Positions 38,019 through 46,885 of a stretch of 64,000 nt of DNA are shown piece after piece. The translations under genes and the position numbers were made by a program. The DNA is taken from the NCBI GenBank assembly GCA_963747375.1, contig CAVVFL010000014.1:326933-390932 (forward strand). The letters run 5' to 3'. Each line of letters begins with the position of its first letter. The first letter of the stretch is position 1. The stretch is from Sva-07 sp963747375 (GTDB lineage: Bacteria; Actinomycetota; Acidimicrobiia; Acidimicrobiales; Ilumatobacteraceae). The notes under the pieces are model-generated. The model saw nothing but the letters and a program-made list of their open reading frames with translations. It was not told the origin of the DNA and made no database searches.

Positions 38019-39564
38019 ATGGCACCGGGCCGAATCATCGCACTGGTCGTGGCCGGCGCGACCGTGCTCGCCGCCTGCGGTGTCCAGCCGTCGGTCACCG
38101 CTCAGCGCGCCGATCAGCTCGGGTTCGACCCCACCGTCATCGATCCCGTGACGCCACCCGACACGACCGGGCCCGACGACCCGATGGCACCCGCCGCTCC
38201 CCCGACCACGGCACCTCGACCGACGGTCACGGTGCCCGCCGATCCCGACGCCATCGATTTCGGGCCCGACAAACCGTCGAAGACCTACGACGACTTCCTG
38301 TTGGCCGTGATGACCGACCTCGAGGCGTGGTGGTCGGAGCAGTACCCGGCCATCTACGGCACGCAGTTCGAACCACTCGGCGGCAAGGTCTACGCGGCGT
38401 ACCCGGACCGACCCGATGACATCCCCGGGTGCGGTGCACCCTCGACGACGTATCAGGAGGTCCAGCAGTACGTCGCCTTCTACTGCGGCGTCGGCGACTT
38501 CATGGTGTACGACGACAGCGACGACGGCCTGTTGGCCCAACTGGCGAACGACTACGGTCCCGGCACCATCGGCACGGTCTTCGCGCACGAGTTCGGCCAC
38601 GCGATCCAGCTGCGCGCCGGCAACCTCGATCGGGGGCTGGCGACCATCCTCACCGAACAGCAGTCCGACTGTTTCGCCGGCGCCTGGACCGCCCGGGCAG
38701 CCCATGGCGAGTCACCGACGCTGCGATACAGCGACAGCGACGTGACCGCCGGGTTGATCGCCATGACCAAGGTGAGCGATCCCGTCGGCATCGACCAGTT
38801 CACCGAAGGTGGCCACGGATCGGGTTTCGATCGGGTCGGCGCCTTCCAGGTCGGGTTCACCGAGGGGGTCGGCGCGATGCGCCGAGATCCTCGACGACCC
38901 GTTGCCCCTCGTCCCGAACCAGTTCACGAGCTTCGACGACCAGACCAGCGGCGGCAACGCGCCGTTCGGCTACACCGAGGACGACCTGCTCGGCTTCCTC
39001 CCCAACGACTTGAACCTCTACTGGGATCAACAGCTCGCCGACGAGATCCCTGGCATGGAAGCCCTCGACCTCACCGTCGTGCGTTCCACGAGTGAAGCCG
39101 ACTGCGCCGACCTCAGAGGAGACCTCGACCGCGGCACGTCACTCTGTGCCACGACGGGCGACGTCGTCGTGAACGAGCCGGCGGCCCTCGACCTCTACCG
39201 ATCACTCGGCGACTTCTCGATCGGCTACCTGTTGGGTTCCGCATGGAGCGAAGCGGTCCAGGAGTCGCTCGGGTCCGACCTCACCGGCGAAGCCCGAGCA
39301 CTGGTCAACGACTGCCTCACCGGCGGCTGGGTCCAGACCGTGATCCTCATCGACACACCCAACGGTCTCGACCTCCCTCGACCGCGAGCGGAGGGGCGCA
39401 CCTCCACCGTCTCGGCGGGTGACCTCGACGAGGCGATCCAGGCGCTGCTCCTGGTGGCCGATCCCAGCAACGACGACAACGTCGTGGGCAGCGCCTTCGA
39501 GAAGATCGCGGCGTTGCGCACCGGGGTCATCGACGGCACCGAGGCGTGCCTCGCCAAGCTCTGA
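38019..39564 (+). CDS. Neutral zinc metallopeptidase, lipoprotein
   Basis: About 514 residues after removing an extra base near 38880. Lipoprotein signal IALVVAGATVLAACG, then a Pro/Thr linker. The catalytic part has CGAPSTTYQEVQQYVAFYCGVGDFMVYDD and FAHEFGHAIQLRAG, an HExxH zinc motif at about residue 190, followed by TILTEQQSDCFAGAWTARA with the downstream Glu ligand. This matches the YpfJ-like putative neutral zinc metallopeptidase family. The long C-terminal half (DLNLYWDQQLADEIPG, SEADCADLRGDL, GYLLGSAWSEAVQESLG) is actinobacteria-type. Acts outside the membrane; substrate unknown. Confidence 0.85.
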
Positions 39565-39572
39565 GCCGGTGG

Positions 39573-40515
39573 TCAGCGACTCGACAGCCAGCCGTCGAGC
39601 AGAGCGCACAACTCGACGGGGCGATCGCCCTGCACGCTGTGCCCCGCCCCGTCGACCACCTCGACGACGAGGTCGGGCCGTCGGCGCCGAGCTTCGGCGA
39701 CGTCGTCGTCGTCGACCACCGGCGACAACGAACCGCGCACGAGCATCATCGGGCAGTCGATCGCCTCGAAGTGGTCCCACATCGGCGACAGTTGGTCGCC
39801 GGGAGGCGTGACGTCGTCGGCAGACGGGGTGTCGGCGTTGGAACGGGCACGGCTGCCACGGTCGTACCGCCATGCCCAGGATCCGTCGGGAAGCTGGCGA
39901 GCGTTGTGGAGGATCCCCCGCCGCAGCGACGACACCGAGCGAGTGGGATTGAACTCCATCGTGCGCGCGAGCAGGTCGTCGAAGCTGGCGAACGACTGTG
40001 GGCCGTCGACGAAGTCGGTGACCGCCTTGGTCTTCGCCGCGTTGACGCCGGGCGTGATGTCGACCATCACCAGCGATGCCACGAGTGCCGGATGGCGCAC
40101 GGCCAGTTCCATCGCCGTCATCCCACCGAGCGACATCCCGACGACGACGCGCGCGTGTCGGAGCGAGTTCGGCGACGACGACCGCGAGGTCGTCGGCCAT
40201 GTTCGTCGGGCTGTACGCCCCATCGGTGCGCCAGCCGGAATGTCCGTGGCCGGGAAGGTCGATCGCCAACGCCGGCCGGCCGAGGCAGAGCGCAACGGTG
40301 TCCCAGGTGTGCGCGTTCTGCGCTCCGCCGTGCACCAGCACCAACTCGGGCGTCGTGTCGCCCCACCGCAGCGCGCTGACCGATCGAGCGTCGCCCGCGG
40401 TCGCCACCACCGTGTCGACTCGCTCGACCGTGGGCACCTCGGCAACGGTGAGCGAGAACTCGGAGATGTTCTCGTGGAAGAGGCCGAACTCGTCGTAGTC
40501 GATCACGGCGTTCAC
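39573..40515 (-). CDS. Alpha/beta hydrolase
   Basis: About 313 residues once an extra base near 40165 is removed. LVLVHGGAQNAHTWDTVALCLG carries the oxyanion HGG motif, AIDLPGHGHSGWRTDGAYSP the second strand, VVVGMSLGGMTAMELAVRHP the nucleophile elbow GMSLGG with Ser, MMLVRGSLSPVVDDDDVAE the acid, and VVDGAGHSVQGDRP the catalytic His. A 40-residue N-terminal segment (FHENISEFSLTVAEVPTVERV) precedes the fold. Probably an esterase or C-C bond hydrolase; substrate unknown. It converges with the metallopeptidase gene, stops 8 bases apart. Confidence 0.85.
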
Positions 40516-40572
40516 GTTGTCACGTCACGCCCGCTCGGGCCAATGCGCAGCGACGAGGTCACCCCAGCGCGG

Positions 40573-41733
40573 TCAGGGGTCGGTGAGGGGCACCGGTGCC
40601 GCGGCCGGAACCAGCGTCGTTGTCGTCGTGGTGGCGGCTGTCGTCGGCGCCGCTGCCGTCGTCGTGGTCGCCGGCGGCGTGGTCGTCGGCGGCACCGTGG
40701 TGGAGGGTGGAACGGTCGTGGTCGTGGTCGTGGTCGTGCTCGTCGTCGACGACGTCGTGGTCGAATAGTCGGGGTCGATGCGGTTGAAGTAGGGCTTCTG
40801 GGCGCCGTACTCCTCGGGCTGCTTCACCCCGTCGAACACGAAGACCTGGTCGCCGACCGACACGAGATCCTGGAACGACGGCGACAGCGCCAGCGGGATG
40901 CGGATGCAGCCGTGCGACGCAGGCTGCAGTGGCACGTTGAGCGCACCGTGCACGGCGATCCCGTAGTTGAAGTACACCGGATCCCACATACCGCCCAGCG
41001 AACCCTGACGGACGCCTTCGACCATCCGGGTGAAGTTGAACACGCCACCCGGTGTGATCGACTTGCCACACTCCCCGCGCACGAGCGGCTCGTCGCTCGG
41101 GTTGTTGTACTCGCCGGGGCTGATCGTGACTTCCTCGCACCAGTCCTCGTTGTCGCCGCTCGACATGTGGCTGATCATCACCGGCACGTCGTTCTCGAAC
41201 ACGGCGATGACCTGTTCGGGTAGGTAGATCTCGGTGTGGTTCGGCGTCGAATTGGTGCGCCGGGGCTGGATCACGAACGGATCCTGCATGTTGGTCCACA
41301 TCTCGGGCGTCACGGCACCGGTCGGCTCGTTGAACGGCACGCCGAGCACGAGCTTCTCGTACGCCCACACGGAACGTCGCGTCTCGTCGCCGAAATATCC
41401 ATCGATCGGGCCGGGCCAGAACCCGAGGTCGGTCAGGCGCTGCTGGACCTGCGCGACGTCGTCGCCGGCCATGCCTTTGGACACCGTGCGAGTGAGCACC
41501 GTCTTGGTGACCGGCACGTCGGTCGCGACCGTTGCGATCACATCGACCGACACCGGTACCGAAACGTCGAACGCGATCGATTCGGCCGTGACTGCCGGAG
41601 CCGCCTGGTCGTCGCCACCGCCACTGCCACCGAGCGCCACGCCGGCAACGACAACGATGGCAAGCAGGCCGCCGGCGGCGGCCGCAGGGAGCCATTTGCG
41701 GGCTTCGGGCGAGAGGAGAGGTCGGTCGTTCAC
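40573..41733 (-). CDS. L,D-transpeptidase with N-terminal peptidoglycan-binding domain and Thr-rich C-tail
   Basis: 386 residues. One N-terminal membrane anchor (WLPAAAAGGLLAIVVVAGVAL), a PG_binding_1 repeat (GDDVAQVQQRLTDLGFWPGPIDGYFGDETRRSVWAYEKL), and a YkuD catalytic domain with IAVHGALNVPLQPASHGCIRIPLALS, the HGCIR motif holding the catalytic Cys near residue 275. It forms 3-3 cross-links in peptidoglycan. After the domain comes an unusual 60-residue tail almost purely Thr/Pro/Ala (TTSSTTSTTTTTT and TTVPPTTTPPATTTT), giving GGTGGT-type repeats in the DNA near 40620-40765. Such a tail could be a wall spacer or glycosylation site. Confidence 0.9.
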   Translation of the reverse strand: MNDRPLLSPEARKWLPAAAAGGLLAIVVVAGVALGGSGGGDDQAAPAVTAESIAFDVSVPVSVDVIATVATDVPVTKTVLTRTVSKGMAGDDVAQVQQRLTDLGFWPGPIDGYFGDETRRSVWAYEKLVLGVPFNEPTGAVTPEMWTNMQDPFVIQPRRTNSTPNHTEIYLPEQVIAVFENDVPVMISHMSSGDNEDWCEEVTISPGEYNNPSDEPLVRGECGKSITPGGVFNFTRMVEGVRQGSLGGMWDPVYFNYGIAVHGALNVPLQPASHGCIRIPLALSPSFQDLVSVGDQVFVFDGVKQPEEYGAQKPYFNRIDPDYSTTTSSTTSTTTTTTTTVPPSTTVPPTTTPPATTTTAAAPTTAATTTTTTLVPAAAPVPLTDP

Positions 41734-41871
41734 GGATCAGAGCACGGTGTCGGGGGGTCCGACCGGCGGCGGGTGCGCACATGTTACCGACGTCGTGGAC
41801 GCTCGTGGCCGCGGCCTCGAGCAGTGTTCGCGTCTGTTCGGTGTCAGCGGATCGACGGCGGTCGACCGGGA

Positions 41872-42639
41872 TCAGCGACGGGCGACCACCGGCTCGATGT
41901 TCTCCAGATCGCCGCGCAACTCCCACATCTCCGAGAGGATCGTGGTGATCACCGACGGCGAGCTCAGCGTCGACACGCCGCGGGTGCGCGGGAAGTAGTC
42001 GACGCCGAACTGCAGCATCTCGTAGCCGAGCCTGGTCGCACGAATGACGAGCTCGGCATCGATGAACGACCCCTCGCTGCGCAGTTCGACATGGTCGAAG
42101 ACCCGTGCCCGACAGAGCTTGAACGCGAAGTTGATGTCACGGGCCTTGACGTCGAACAGCGTGCGGATCAGCAGGTTGTACACGAAGGTGTACACGGAGC
42201 GCAGGTACCCCTCGCCGGTGCGATCGAACCGGTAGGCGCTCACGATGTCGGCGTCGTACTCGCGAAGGAGGCGCACCGCACGTGGCAGCTCGTACATGTC
42301 GAACGGCAGGTCGGCGTCGGTGTACAGGATCAGATCCCCGGTCGCCGCGGCGAACCCGGTCTTCATCGCGCCACCCAACTTGCGATTGACGGGGTGGTGC
42401 ACGACGCGGACCCGCGGATCCTCGAGGGCGAGACCGTCGGCGATCGCACCCGTGGAATCCGTCGATGCGTCGTCGACGACGATCAGTTCGTAGTCGCCGA
42501 TGTCGCCGGACTCGAGCAGCCGCTCGCACGCCCGCCGCCCGGCCACCAGTGCGCGTTCGACGTACTCCTCCTCGTTCCACATGGGATAGAAGATCGAGAG
42601 CTTCTCGAACGGCTCGCCGAGGGTCGCGTCCACAGACAT
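41872..42639 (-). CDS. Glycosyltransferase family 2 (polyprenol-phosphate sugar transferase type)
   Basis: 255 residues. GT-A fold: LSIFYPMWNEEEYVERAL opens the nucleotide-binding domain, YELIVVDDASTDSTGAIADGLA holds the first Asp, VVHHPVNRKLGGAMKTGFAAATGDLILYTDADLPFDMYEL has the DxD motif, and RDINFAFKLCRARVFDHV plus GSFIDAELVIRATRLGYEM are typical of dolichol/polyprenol-phosphate mannose-type enzymes. No C-terminal membrane helices, so it is the short soluble form. It probably charges a lipid carrier for wall or glycan assembly. TACCCT lies 8 nt before the ATG. Confidence 0.87.
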   Translation of the reverse strand: MSVDATLGEPFEKLSIFYPMWNEEEYVERALVAGRRACERLLESGDIGDYELIVVDDASTDSTGAIADGLALEDPRVRVVHHPVNRKLGGAMKTGFAAATGDLILYTDADLPFDMYELPRAVRLLREYDADIVSAYRFDRTGEGYLRSVYTFVYNLLIRTLFDVKARDINFAFKLCRARVFDHVELRSEGSFIDAELVIRATRLGYEMLQFGVDYFPRTRGVSTLSSPSVITTILSEMWELRGDLENIEPVVARR

Positions 42640-42647
42640 TGCGCCGC

Positions 42648-42653
42648 AGGGTA
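42648..42653 (-). promoter_or_regulatory. Leaderless-type -10 box (TACCCT) for the GT2 gene
   Basis: TACCCT ends 8 nt before ATG 42639 on the minus strand. Confidence 0.6.
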
Positions 42654-42714
42654 GCCCGCGGTGACCGCTGCCCGGCCTCGGCCCGCCCGCAGCGCAATGG
42701 TGCTCGACACGCCG

Positions 42715-42720
42715 TAGTGT
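42715..42720 (+). promoter_or_regulatory. Leaderless-type -10 box (TAGTGT) for the membrane protein at 42729
   Basis: TAGTGT ends 8 nt before GTG 42729. Confidence 0.6.
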
Positions 42721-42728
42721 GCATCGCC

Positions 42729-43277
42729 GTGTCGGATGTCGAACCGCCCGAGGCATTCGCCCCGCCGACCGGCGGCTTCGCACCGCCGATCGGAGGCACC
42801 GGCACACCCGCACCGCCCGGCCTGTCGGCGTGGGGTCCGCAGGAAACGGACGGTCTGGAAGCTGCACGCATTCGTGAGCCGCGAGTGGGTGAGTTGACAC
42901 CGCCCTGGAGGATCGCCGTGGTCGTCACGTGGGTCGGCGCATTCCTCGCGTATCTCGCCGTGTGGAAGGCGAGCGAGGAGATCGGGATCGCAACGTGGTG
43001 GCTCGGGCCGCGATCGCATCCCGAACCGATGTACATCCGGCTCATCCCGTTCGCTGTCATCGCCGTGTTCGGCATCCTCGCCAGCTACAACGTCAAGCGG
43101 TTGCCCTGGATCAGCCTGGCCGGCTCGGGCGCACTTGCCCTGATCGCCATCCCCGATCTGTCACGTTCGGGTGGCCTGGCCGCGATCGAGTTCGCGATCG
43201 CCGGGGCGGTCGCGCTGGTCTCGCTCGGCTCGTTCACCGGCGTGTACCGGGCTGCGGCATCCGACGCCGACCGGTAG
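42729..43277 (+). CDS. Small multi-pass membrane protein of unknown function
   Basis: 182 residues from GTG. The first 60 are soluble and Pro/Gly-rich (PPTGGFAPPIGGTGTPAPPG), then four predicted helices: WRIAVVVTWVGAFLAYLAV, YIRLIPFAVIAVFGILASY, ISLAGSGALALIAIPDL and AIEFAIAGAVALVSLGSF. I do not recognise the family. It is divergent from the GT2 gene (89 bases between starts) and followed by argG, which has its own box. Start supported by a leaderless element. Confidence 0.75.
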   Translation: MSDVEPPEAFAPPTGGFAPPIGGTGTPAPPGLSAWGPQETDGLEAARIREPRVGELTPPWRIAVVVTWVGAFLAYLAVWKASEEIGIATWWLGPRSHPEPMYIRLIPFAVIAVFGILASYNVKRLPWISLAGSGALALIAIPDLSRSGGLAAIEFAIAGAVALVSLGSFTGVYRAAASDADR

Positions 43278-43280
43278 CGT
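43275..43280 (+). promoter_or_regulatory. Leaderless-type -10 box (TAGCGT) for argG
   Basis: TAGCGT ends 8 nt before ATG 43289 and overlaps the upstream stop codon (TAG at 43275-43277). Confidence 0.5.
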
Positions 43281-43288
43281 CGTCGCCC

Positions 43289-44644
43289 ATGCCCGACACG
43301 TCGTCCAGCGGTTCCGCCTCCAACGCGAAGGTCCTGATGTCGCTCCCCGTCGGCGAACGGGTGGGCATCGCCTTCTCCGGGGGCCTCGACACCTCCGCGG
43401 CGGTGGCCTGGATGCGCGATCGCGGGGCGATCCCCTACACCTACACCGCCGATCTCGGCCAGTACGACGAGCCCGAACTCCACACGGTGCCCGAGCGAGC
43501 CAAGGTCTACGGCGCCGAGGAGGCCCGACTCGTCGACTGCCGCGACGAACTCGTCCGCGAGGGGCTGATCGCGCTGCAGTGCGGTGCGTTCCACATCACC
43601 ACCGCCGGCAAGACGTACTTCAACACCACCCCGCTCGGTCGGGCCGTCACCGGCACGCTGCTCGTGCGGGCCATGCAGGACGACGGCGTCGACGTCTGGG
43701 GCGATGGCTCGACGTACAAGGGCAACGACATCGAGCGCTTCTACCGCTACGGCCTGCTCGTCAACCCGAACCTGCGGATCTACAAGCCGTGGCTCGACCC
43801 GACATTCGTCGACGAGCTCGGCGGCCGCCAGGGGATGAGCGAGTTCCTCGTCGCCCACGGGCTGCCGTACCGCGACTCGGTCGAGAAGGCGTACTCGACC
43901 GACGCCAACATCTGGGGCGCCACCCACGAGGCGAAGTCGCTCGAGGAGCTCGCCACGAGCATGGAGATCGTCAACCCGATCATGGGCGTGGCCCACTGGG
44001 ACCCCGACGTCGAGATCGCCACCGAGGACGTGTCGGTGCGTTTCGAGGAGGGGTGGCCCGTCGCCATCAACGGCGAGTCGTTCACCTCCCCGGTCGATCT
44101 CGTGATCGAGGCCAACGCCATCGGCGGCCGCCACGGGCTCGGCATGAGCGACCAGATCGAGAACCGCATCATCGAGGCCAAGAGCCGCGGCATCTACGAG
44201 GGTCCCGCGCTGGCGCTGCTGCACATCTGCTACGAGCGCCTCGTGACAGGTATCCACAACGAGAACACGATCGAGAACTACCGCACCATGGGTCGCCGCC
44301 TCGGGCGCCTGCTGTACGAGGGCCGCTGGTTCGACCCGCAGAGCCTCATGCTGCGTGAGCCGCTGCTGCGCTGGGTCGGCTCGGCGGTCACCGGCGAGGT
44401 CACGGTCCGGTTGCGGCGCGGCGACGACTACTCGATCCTGAACACCGTGAGCGAGAACCTGACCTACGAGCCCGACCGTTTGTCGATGGAGCGGGTGGAG
44501 GATGCGGCATTCGGCCCGCTCGACCGGATCGGCCAGCTCACGATGCGCAACCTCGACATCACCGACACCCGCAACAAGCTCGACGTGTACCGCCGGGTCG
44601 GCTCCCTCGGCCCCGGCGACGTCACGCGCGCCTTGGACCGGTAG
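43289..44644 (+). CDS. argG: Argininosuccinate synthase
   Basis: 451 residues. Joins citrulline and aspartate in arginine synthesis. VGIAFSGGLDTSAAVAWM is the ATP pyrophosphatase loop (SGGxDTS), YTYTADLGQYDEPELHTVPERAKVYGAEEARLVDCRDELV follows, then FNTTPLGRAVTGTLLV, WGDGSTYKGNDIERFYRYGLLVNPNLRIYKPWLD and AYSTDANIWGATHEAKSLE. The length and strings match the longer E. coli-type ArgG subgroup rather than the ~400-residue common type. No other arg genes are nearby. Tandem family C palindromes follow the stop. Confidence 0.94.
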   Translation: MPDTSSSGSASNAKVLMSLPVGERVGIAFSGGLDTSAAVAWMRDRGAIPYTYTADLGQYDEPELHTVPERAKVYGAEEARLVDCRDELVREGLIALQCGAFHITTAGKTYFNTTPLGRAVTGTLLVRAMQDDGVDVWGDGSTYKGNDIERFYRYGLLVNPNLRIYKPWLDPTFVDELGGRQGMSEFLVAHGLPYRDSVEKAYSTDANIWGATHEAKSLEELATSMEIVNPIMGVAHWDPDVEIATEDVSVRFEEGWPVAINGESFTSPVDLVIEANAIGGRHGLGMSDQIENRIIEAKSRGIYEGPALALLHICYERLVTGIHNENTIENYRTMGRRLGRLLYEGRWFDPQSLMLREPLLRWVGSAVTGEVTVRLRRGDDYSILNTVSENLTYEPDRLSMERVEDAAFGPLDRIGQLTMRNLDITDTRNKLDVYRRVGSLGPGDVTRALDR

Positions 44645-44647
44645 CAC

Positions 44648-44757
44648 GTTTGTGTGAGCACCTATCCCTGACGTCGACGTTGTCGCTCACGCAAACCCGG
44701 CGCTCTCGATTTGTGTGAGCAGACACCGCGCAAGTCGATCTTGTCGCTCACACAAAT
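44648..44757. repeat. Palindrome family C, two tandem copies
   Basis: Copy 1 (44648-44696): GTTTGTGTGAGC / GCTCACGCAAAC arms. Copy 2 (44709-44757): ATTTGTGTGAGC / GCTCACACAAAT arms, exact. Each unit is 49 bases with 12-bp arms and TTGTC (TTGTCGCTCAC) before the right arm; starts are 61 bases apart. They lie between the convergent argG and M20 peptidase stops. Confidence 0.85.
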
Positions 44758-44772
44758 CGGTGGGTGGGCGGG

Positions 44773-45888
44773 TCAAGATCGCTGTGGGTTCGAACAGATC
44801 AACTCGACCAGGCCGGCGATGAGCGCCGCTCGTTCGGGCATGGTGTCGACCAGCACGAACTCGTGATCGGCGTGAGCGCCTCCGCCGACGGCGCCGAGGC
44901 CGTCGAGCGTTGGCACGCCGATCGCCGCGGTGAAGTTCCCGTCGCTGCCACCGCCCACTGCGAGGCCGCCGAGGTCGGGCGCGACCAGCTCGACCAGGGG
45001 CATCAGCTGCGCCGACGCCGATTCGGGCATCGGTGGCCGGTTGACACCGCCGCTCACCACGACCGAGGCTTCGGGATCGACGGCGGTGAGCCCAGCCATC
45101 GCTGTTTCCACCCGCTCCTTCTCGGCGGCCGACTCGACGCGTACGTCGACCTTGATCTGACCCAGCGCAGGCACGACGTTGTCGGCGGTACCGACATCGG
45201 CCACGGTCGGCGTGACGGTCGTGCCGATGTCGGGCCGACCGATCTCGTTGATCGCCAGCACCTGATGCGCCACTTCGACGAGCGCATTCACACCCTTCTC
45301 GGGCTCCAGGCCGGCATGCGACGCACGGCCGCGCACCGTGACGTCGAACGTGCCGCACCCCTTGCGGCCGGTCTTCAACAATCCCCCGTCGGCCGACGGT
45401 TCGAGGACGAGTACCGCACCACACGCCATCGCCCGCTCCTCGATCAGGCCGCGTGACGCCAGCGAACCCACTTCCTCGTCCGCGCTGAACAGCAACTCGA
45501 CCCCCGACAGGTCGTCGAGCGACGCGAGCCCGTGCAGCGCCTGCACGATGCCCGCGAGCATGTCGAACACCCCCGGGCCGGTCGCCCGGCCATCGGCCAC
45601 GTGGAACGGTCGGGCAGCAAGCGCGCCGAGCGGGAACACCGTGTCGTGATGACCGAGCAGCAGCACCCTGGGTTCACCACCGCCCGACCAGTGGACGTGC
45701 GGGCCGGCCGGGCTGTCGACGAGCACCGCGGGGCGTCCGAGATGACGCTCGATCATCGCGCCCAGCGCCTCGGCCGATGCCTGCAGCGCGACGAGGTCGA
45801 GCGACGGCGATTCGATCTCGACGAGCGTGCGCAGATCGTCGAGCATCGCGTCCAGCGAGAAGGTGGCCGCAGCGATGGTGGTGGTCAC
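44773..45888 (-). CDS. M20 family peptidase (glutamate carboxypeptidase/ArgE-like)
   Basis: 371 residues. Metal ligands of the M20 fold: LLLGHHDTVFPLG (first His and the bridging region), FDMLAGIVQALHGLASL (bridging Asp), LLFSADEEVGSLASR (catalytic Glu pair), VLEPSADGGLLKTGRKG (Glu) and GGGAHADHEFVLVDTMPER (last His). The dimerisation domain includes VTVRGRASHAGLEPEKGVNALVEVAHQVL. It most resembles carboxypeptidase G2/glutamate carboxypeptidases. Start is a GTG with TACGGT 7 nt upstream. Its nearness to argG suggests but does not show an amino-acid role. Confidence 0.88.
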   Translation of the reverse strand: MTTTIAAATFSLDAMLDDLRTLVEIESPSLDLVALQASAEALGAMIERHLGRPAVLVDSPAGPHVHWSGGGEPRVLLLGHHDTVFPLGALAARPFHVADGRATGPGVFDMLAGIVQALHGLASLDDLSGVELLFSADEEVGSLASRGLIEERAMACGAVLVLEPSADGGLLKTGRKGCGTFDVTVRGRASHAGLEPEKGVNALVEVAHQVLAINEIGRPDIGTTVTPTVADVGTADNVVPALGQIKVDVRVESAAEKERVETAMAGLTAVDPEASVVVSGGVNRPPMPESASAQLMPLVELVAPDLGGLAVGGGSDGNFTAAIGVPTLDGLGAVGGGAHADHEFVLVDTMPERAALIAGLVELICSNPQRS

Positions 45889-45895
45889 CGCACCA

Positions 45896-45901
45896 ACCGT
45901 A
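45896..45901 (-). promoter_or_regulatory. Leaderless-type -10 box (TACGGT) for the M20 peptidase gene
   Basis: TACGGT ends 7 nt before GTG 45888 on the minus strand. Confidence 0.6.
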
Positions 45902-45950
45902 TTGGCTCCCAGCCCTCGATGCAGCGACGAATGTTGCTTGACTGTCCGAC

Positions 45951-46781
45951 ATGGCCAACGGTTCCGACCACCGAAAGGAACTCGCCGAGTTCCTCCGGTC
46001 GCGCCGCGAGGCCACCCGACCCGAACAGGTCGGCCTCCCGAGTGGCCGCGGACGCCGGACGCCCGGACTGCGCCGCGAGGAAGTCGCCATGCTCGCCGGC
46101 GTGTCGCTCACCTGGTACACGTGGCTCGAACAGGGTCGGCGGATCAACGCCTCGAACGACGTGCTGCTCGCGATCGGGCGGGCGATGCGTCTCGACGACG
46201 CCGGGCTCGATCACCTGTTGTCGCTCACCGAGCCGGGCACGGCGACGATCGCTGCGCCGACCGAGGCTCCGAGCGCCGTGGTCCGCCTCCTCGACGCACT
46301 GATGCCTGCGCCGGCCTACGTGCTCGGGCCGATCTGGGAGTTCGTCGGTTGGAACACCGCGCAGGCTCGGTTGTATCCGAGGATCGTCGAGCTCGTCGCA
46401 CCGCGACGCAATCTGATGTGGGTGCTGTTCGCCGACCCGTCGACACGCGAGCTGATCGTCGACTGGGACATCCACGCCCGCCAGGCCTTGGCAGAGTTCC
46501 GATCGGCGACATCGTCCGTGCGACACGACCCGGCGATGGTCGAACTCGTCGAACTCTTGTGCGACGAGAGCGCGGACTTCGCCGACTGGTGGCGCGAGCA
46601 CGACGTGTCCGGCTTCGAGACCAGGCTGCGGCGGTTCCGTCATCCAGCGGCGGGCGAACTGACCTTCGAGTACCAACAGCTCACACCGGCGGAGTGGCCG
46701 TCGCTGCGCATCGTCGCCCAGCTGCCGGTGCCGGGTGACGACTCCGCCGAACGTCTCGCAGTGCGTCACTACCTCGTCTGA
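45951..46781 (+). CDS. XRE-family regulator with MmyB-like ligand-binding domain
   Basis: 276 residues. The helix-turn-helix head LAEFLRSRREATRPEQVGLPSGRGRRTPGLRREEVAMLAGVSLTWYTWLEQGR is diagnostic of the MmyB-like group, with the GRRTPGLRREEVA linker. The C-terminal domain (ALMPAPAYVLGPIWEFVGWNTAQARLYP...YQQLTPAEWPSLRIVAQLPVPGDDS) is the PAS-like MmyB ligand domain, in which related proteins bind fatty acids. Divergent from the M20 peptidase gene with 62 bases between, so it may control that gene or itself. Confidence 0.88.
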   Translation: MANGSDHRKELAEFLRSRREATRPEQVGLPSGRGRRTPGLRREEVAMLAGVSLTWYTWLEQGRRINASNDVLLAIGRAMRLDDAGLDHLLSLTEPGTATIAAPTEAPSAVVRLLDALMPAPAYVLGPIWEFVGWNTAQARLYPRIVELVAPRRNLMWVLFADPSTRELIVDWDIHARQALAEFRSATSSVRHDPAMVELVELLCDESADFADWWREHDVSGFETRLRRFRHPAAGELTFEYQQLTPAEWPSLRIVAQLPVPGDDSAERLAVRHYLV

Positions 46782-46785
46782 ATGT

Positions 46786-46807
46786 GACGCGAGGCCTGAC
46801 CCGCGTC
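46786..46807. repeat. Palindrome family D, copy 2 (degenerate)
   Basis: GACGCG and CGCGTC arms around AGGCCTGACC, directly after the XRE stop. Confidence 0.45.
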
Positions 46808-46885
46808 GCCCCGCGCCGCATGTTCTCGACGGATGGTTCGCCATGAGGTACACATTGGGCGGGGGGCGAGTCGCGAGGAGGTTGC

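Noticed and set aside
40620..40765. GTGGTC/GTCGTG-rich simple repeat that might be a regulatory or fragile site
   Set aside because: It encodes the Thr-rich tail of the L,D-transpeptidase; the pattern follows from ACC/ACG codons.
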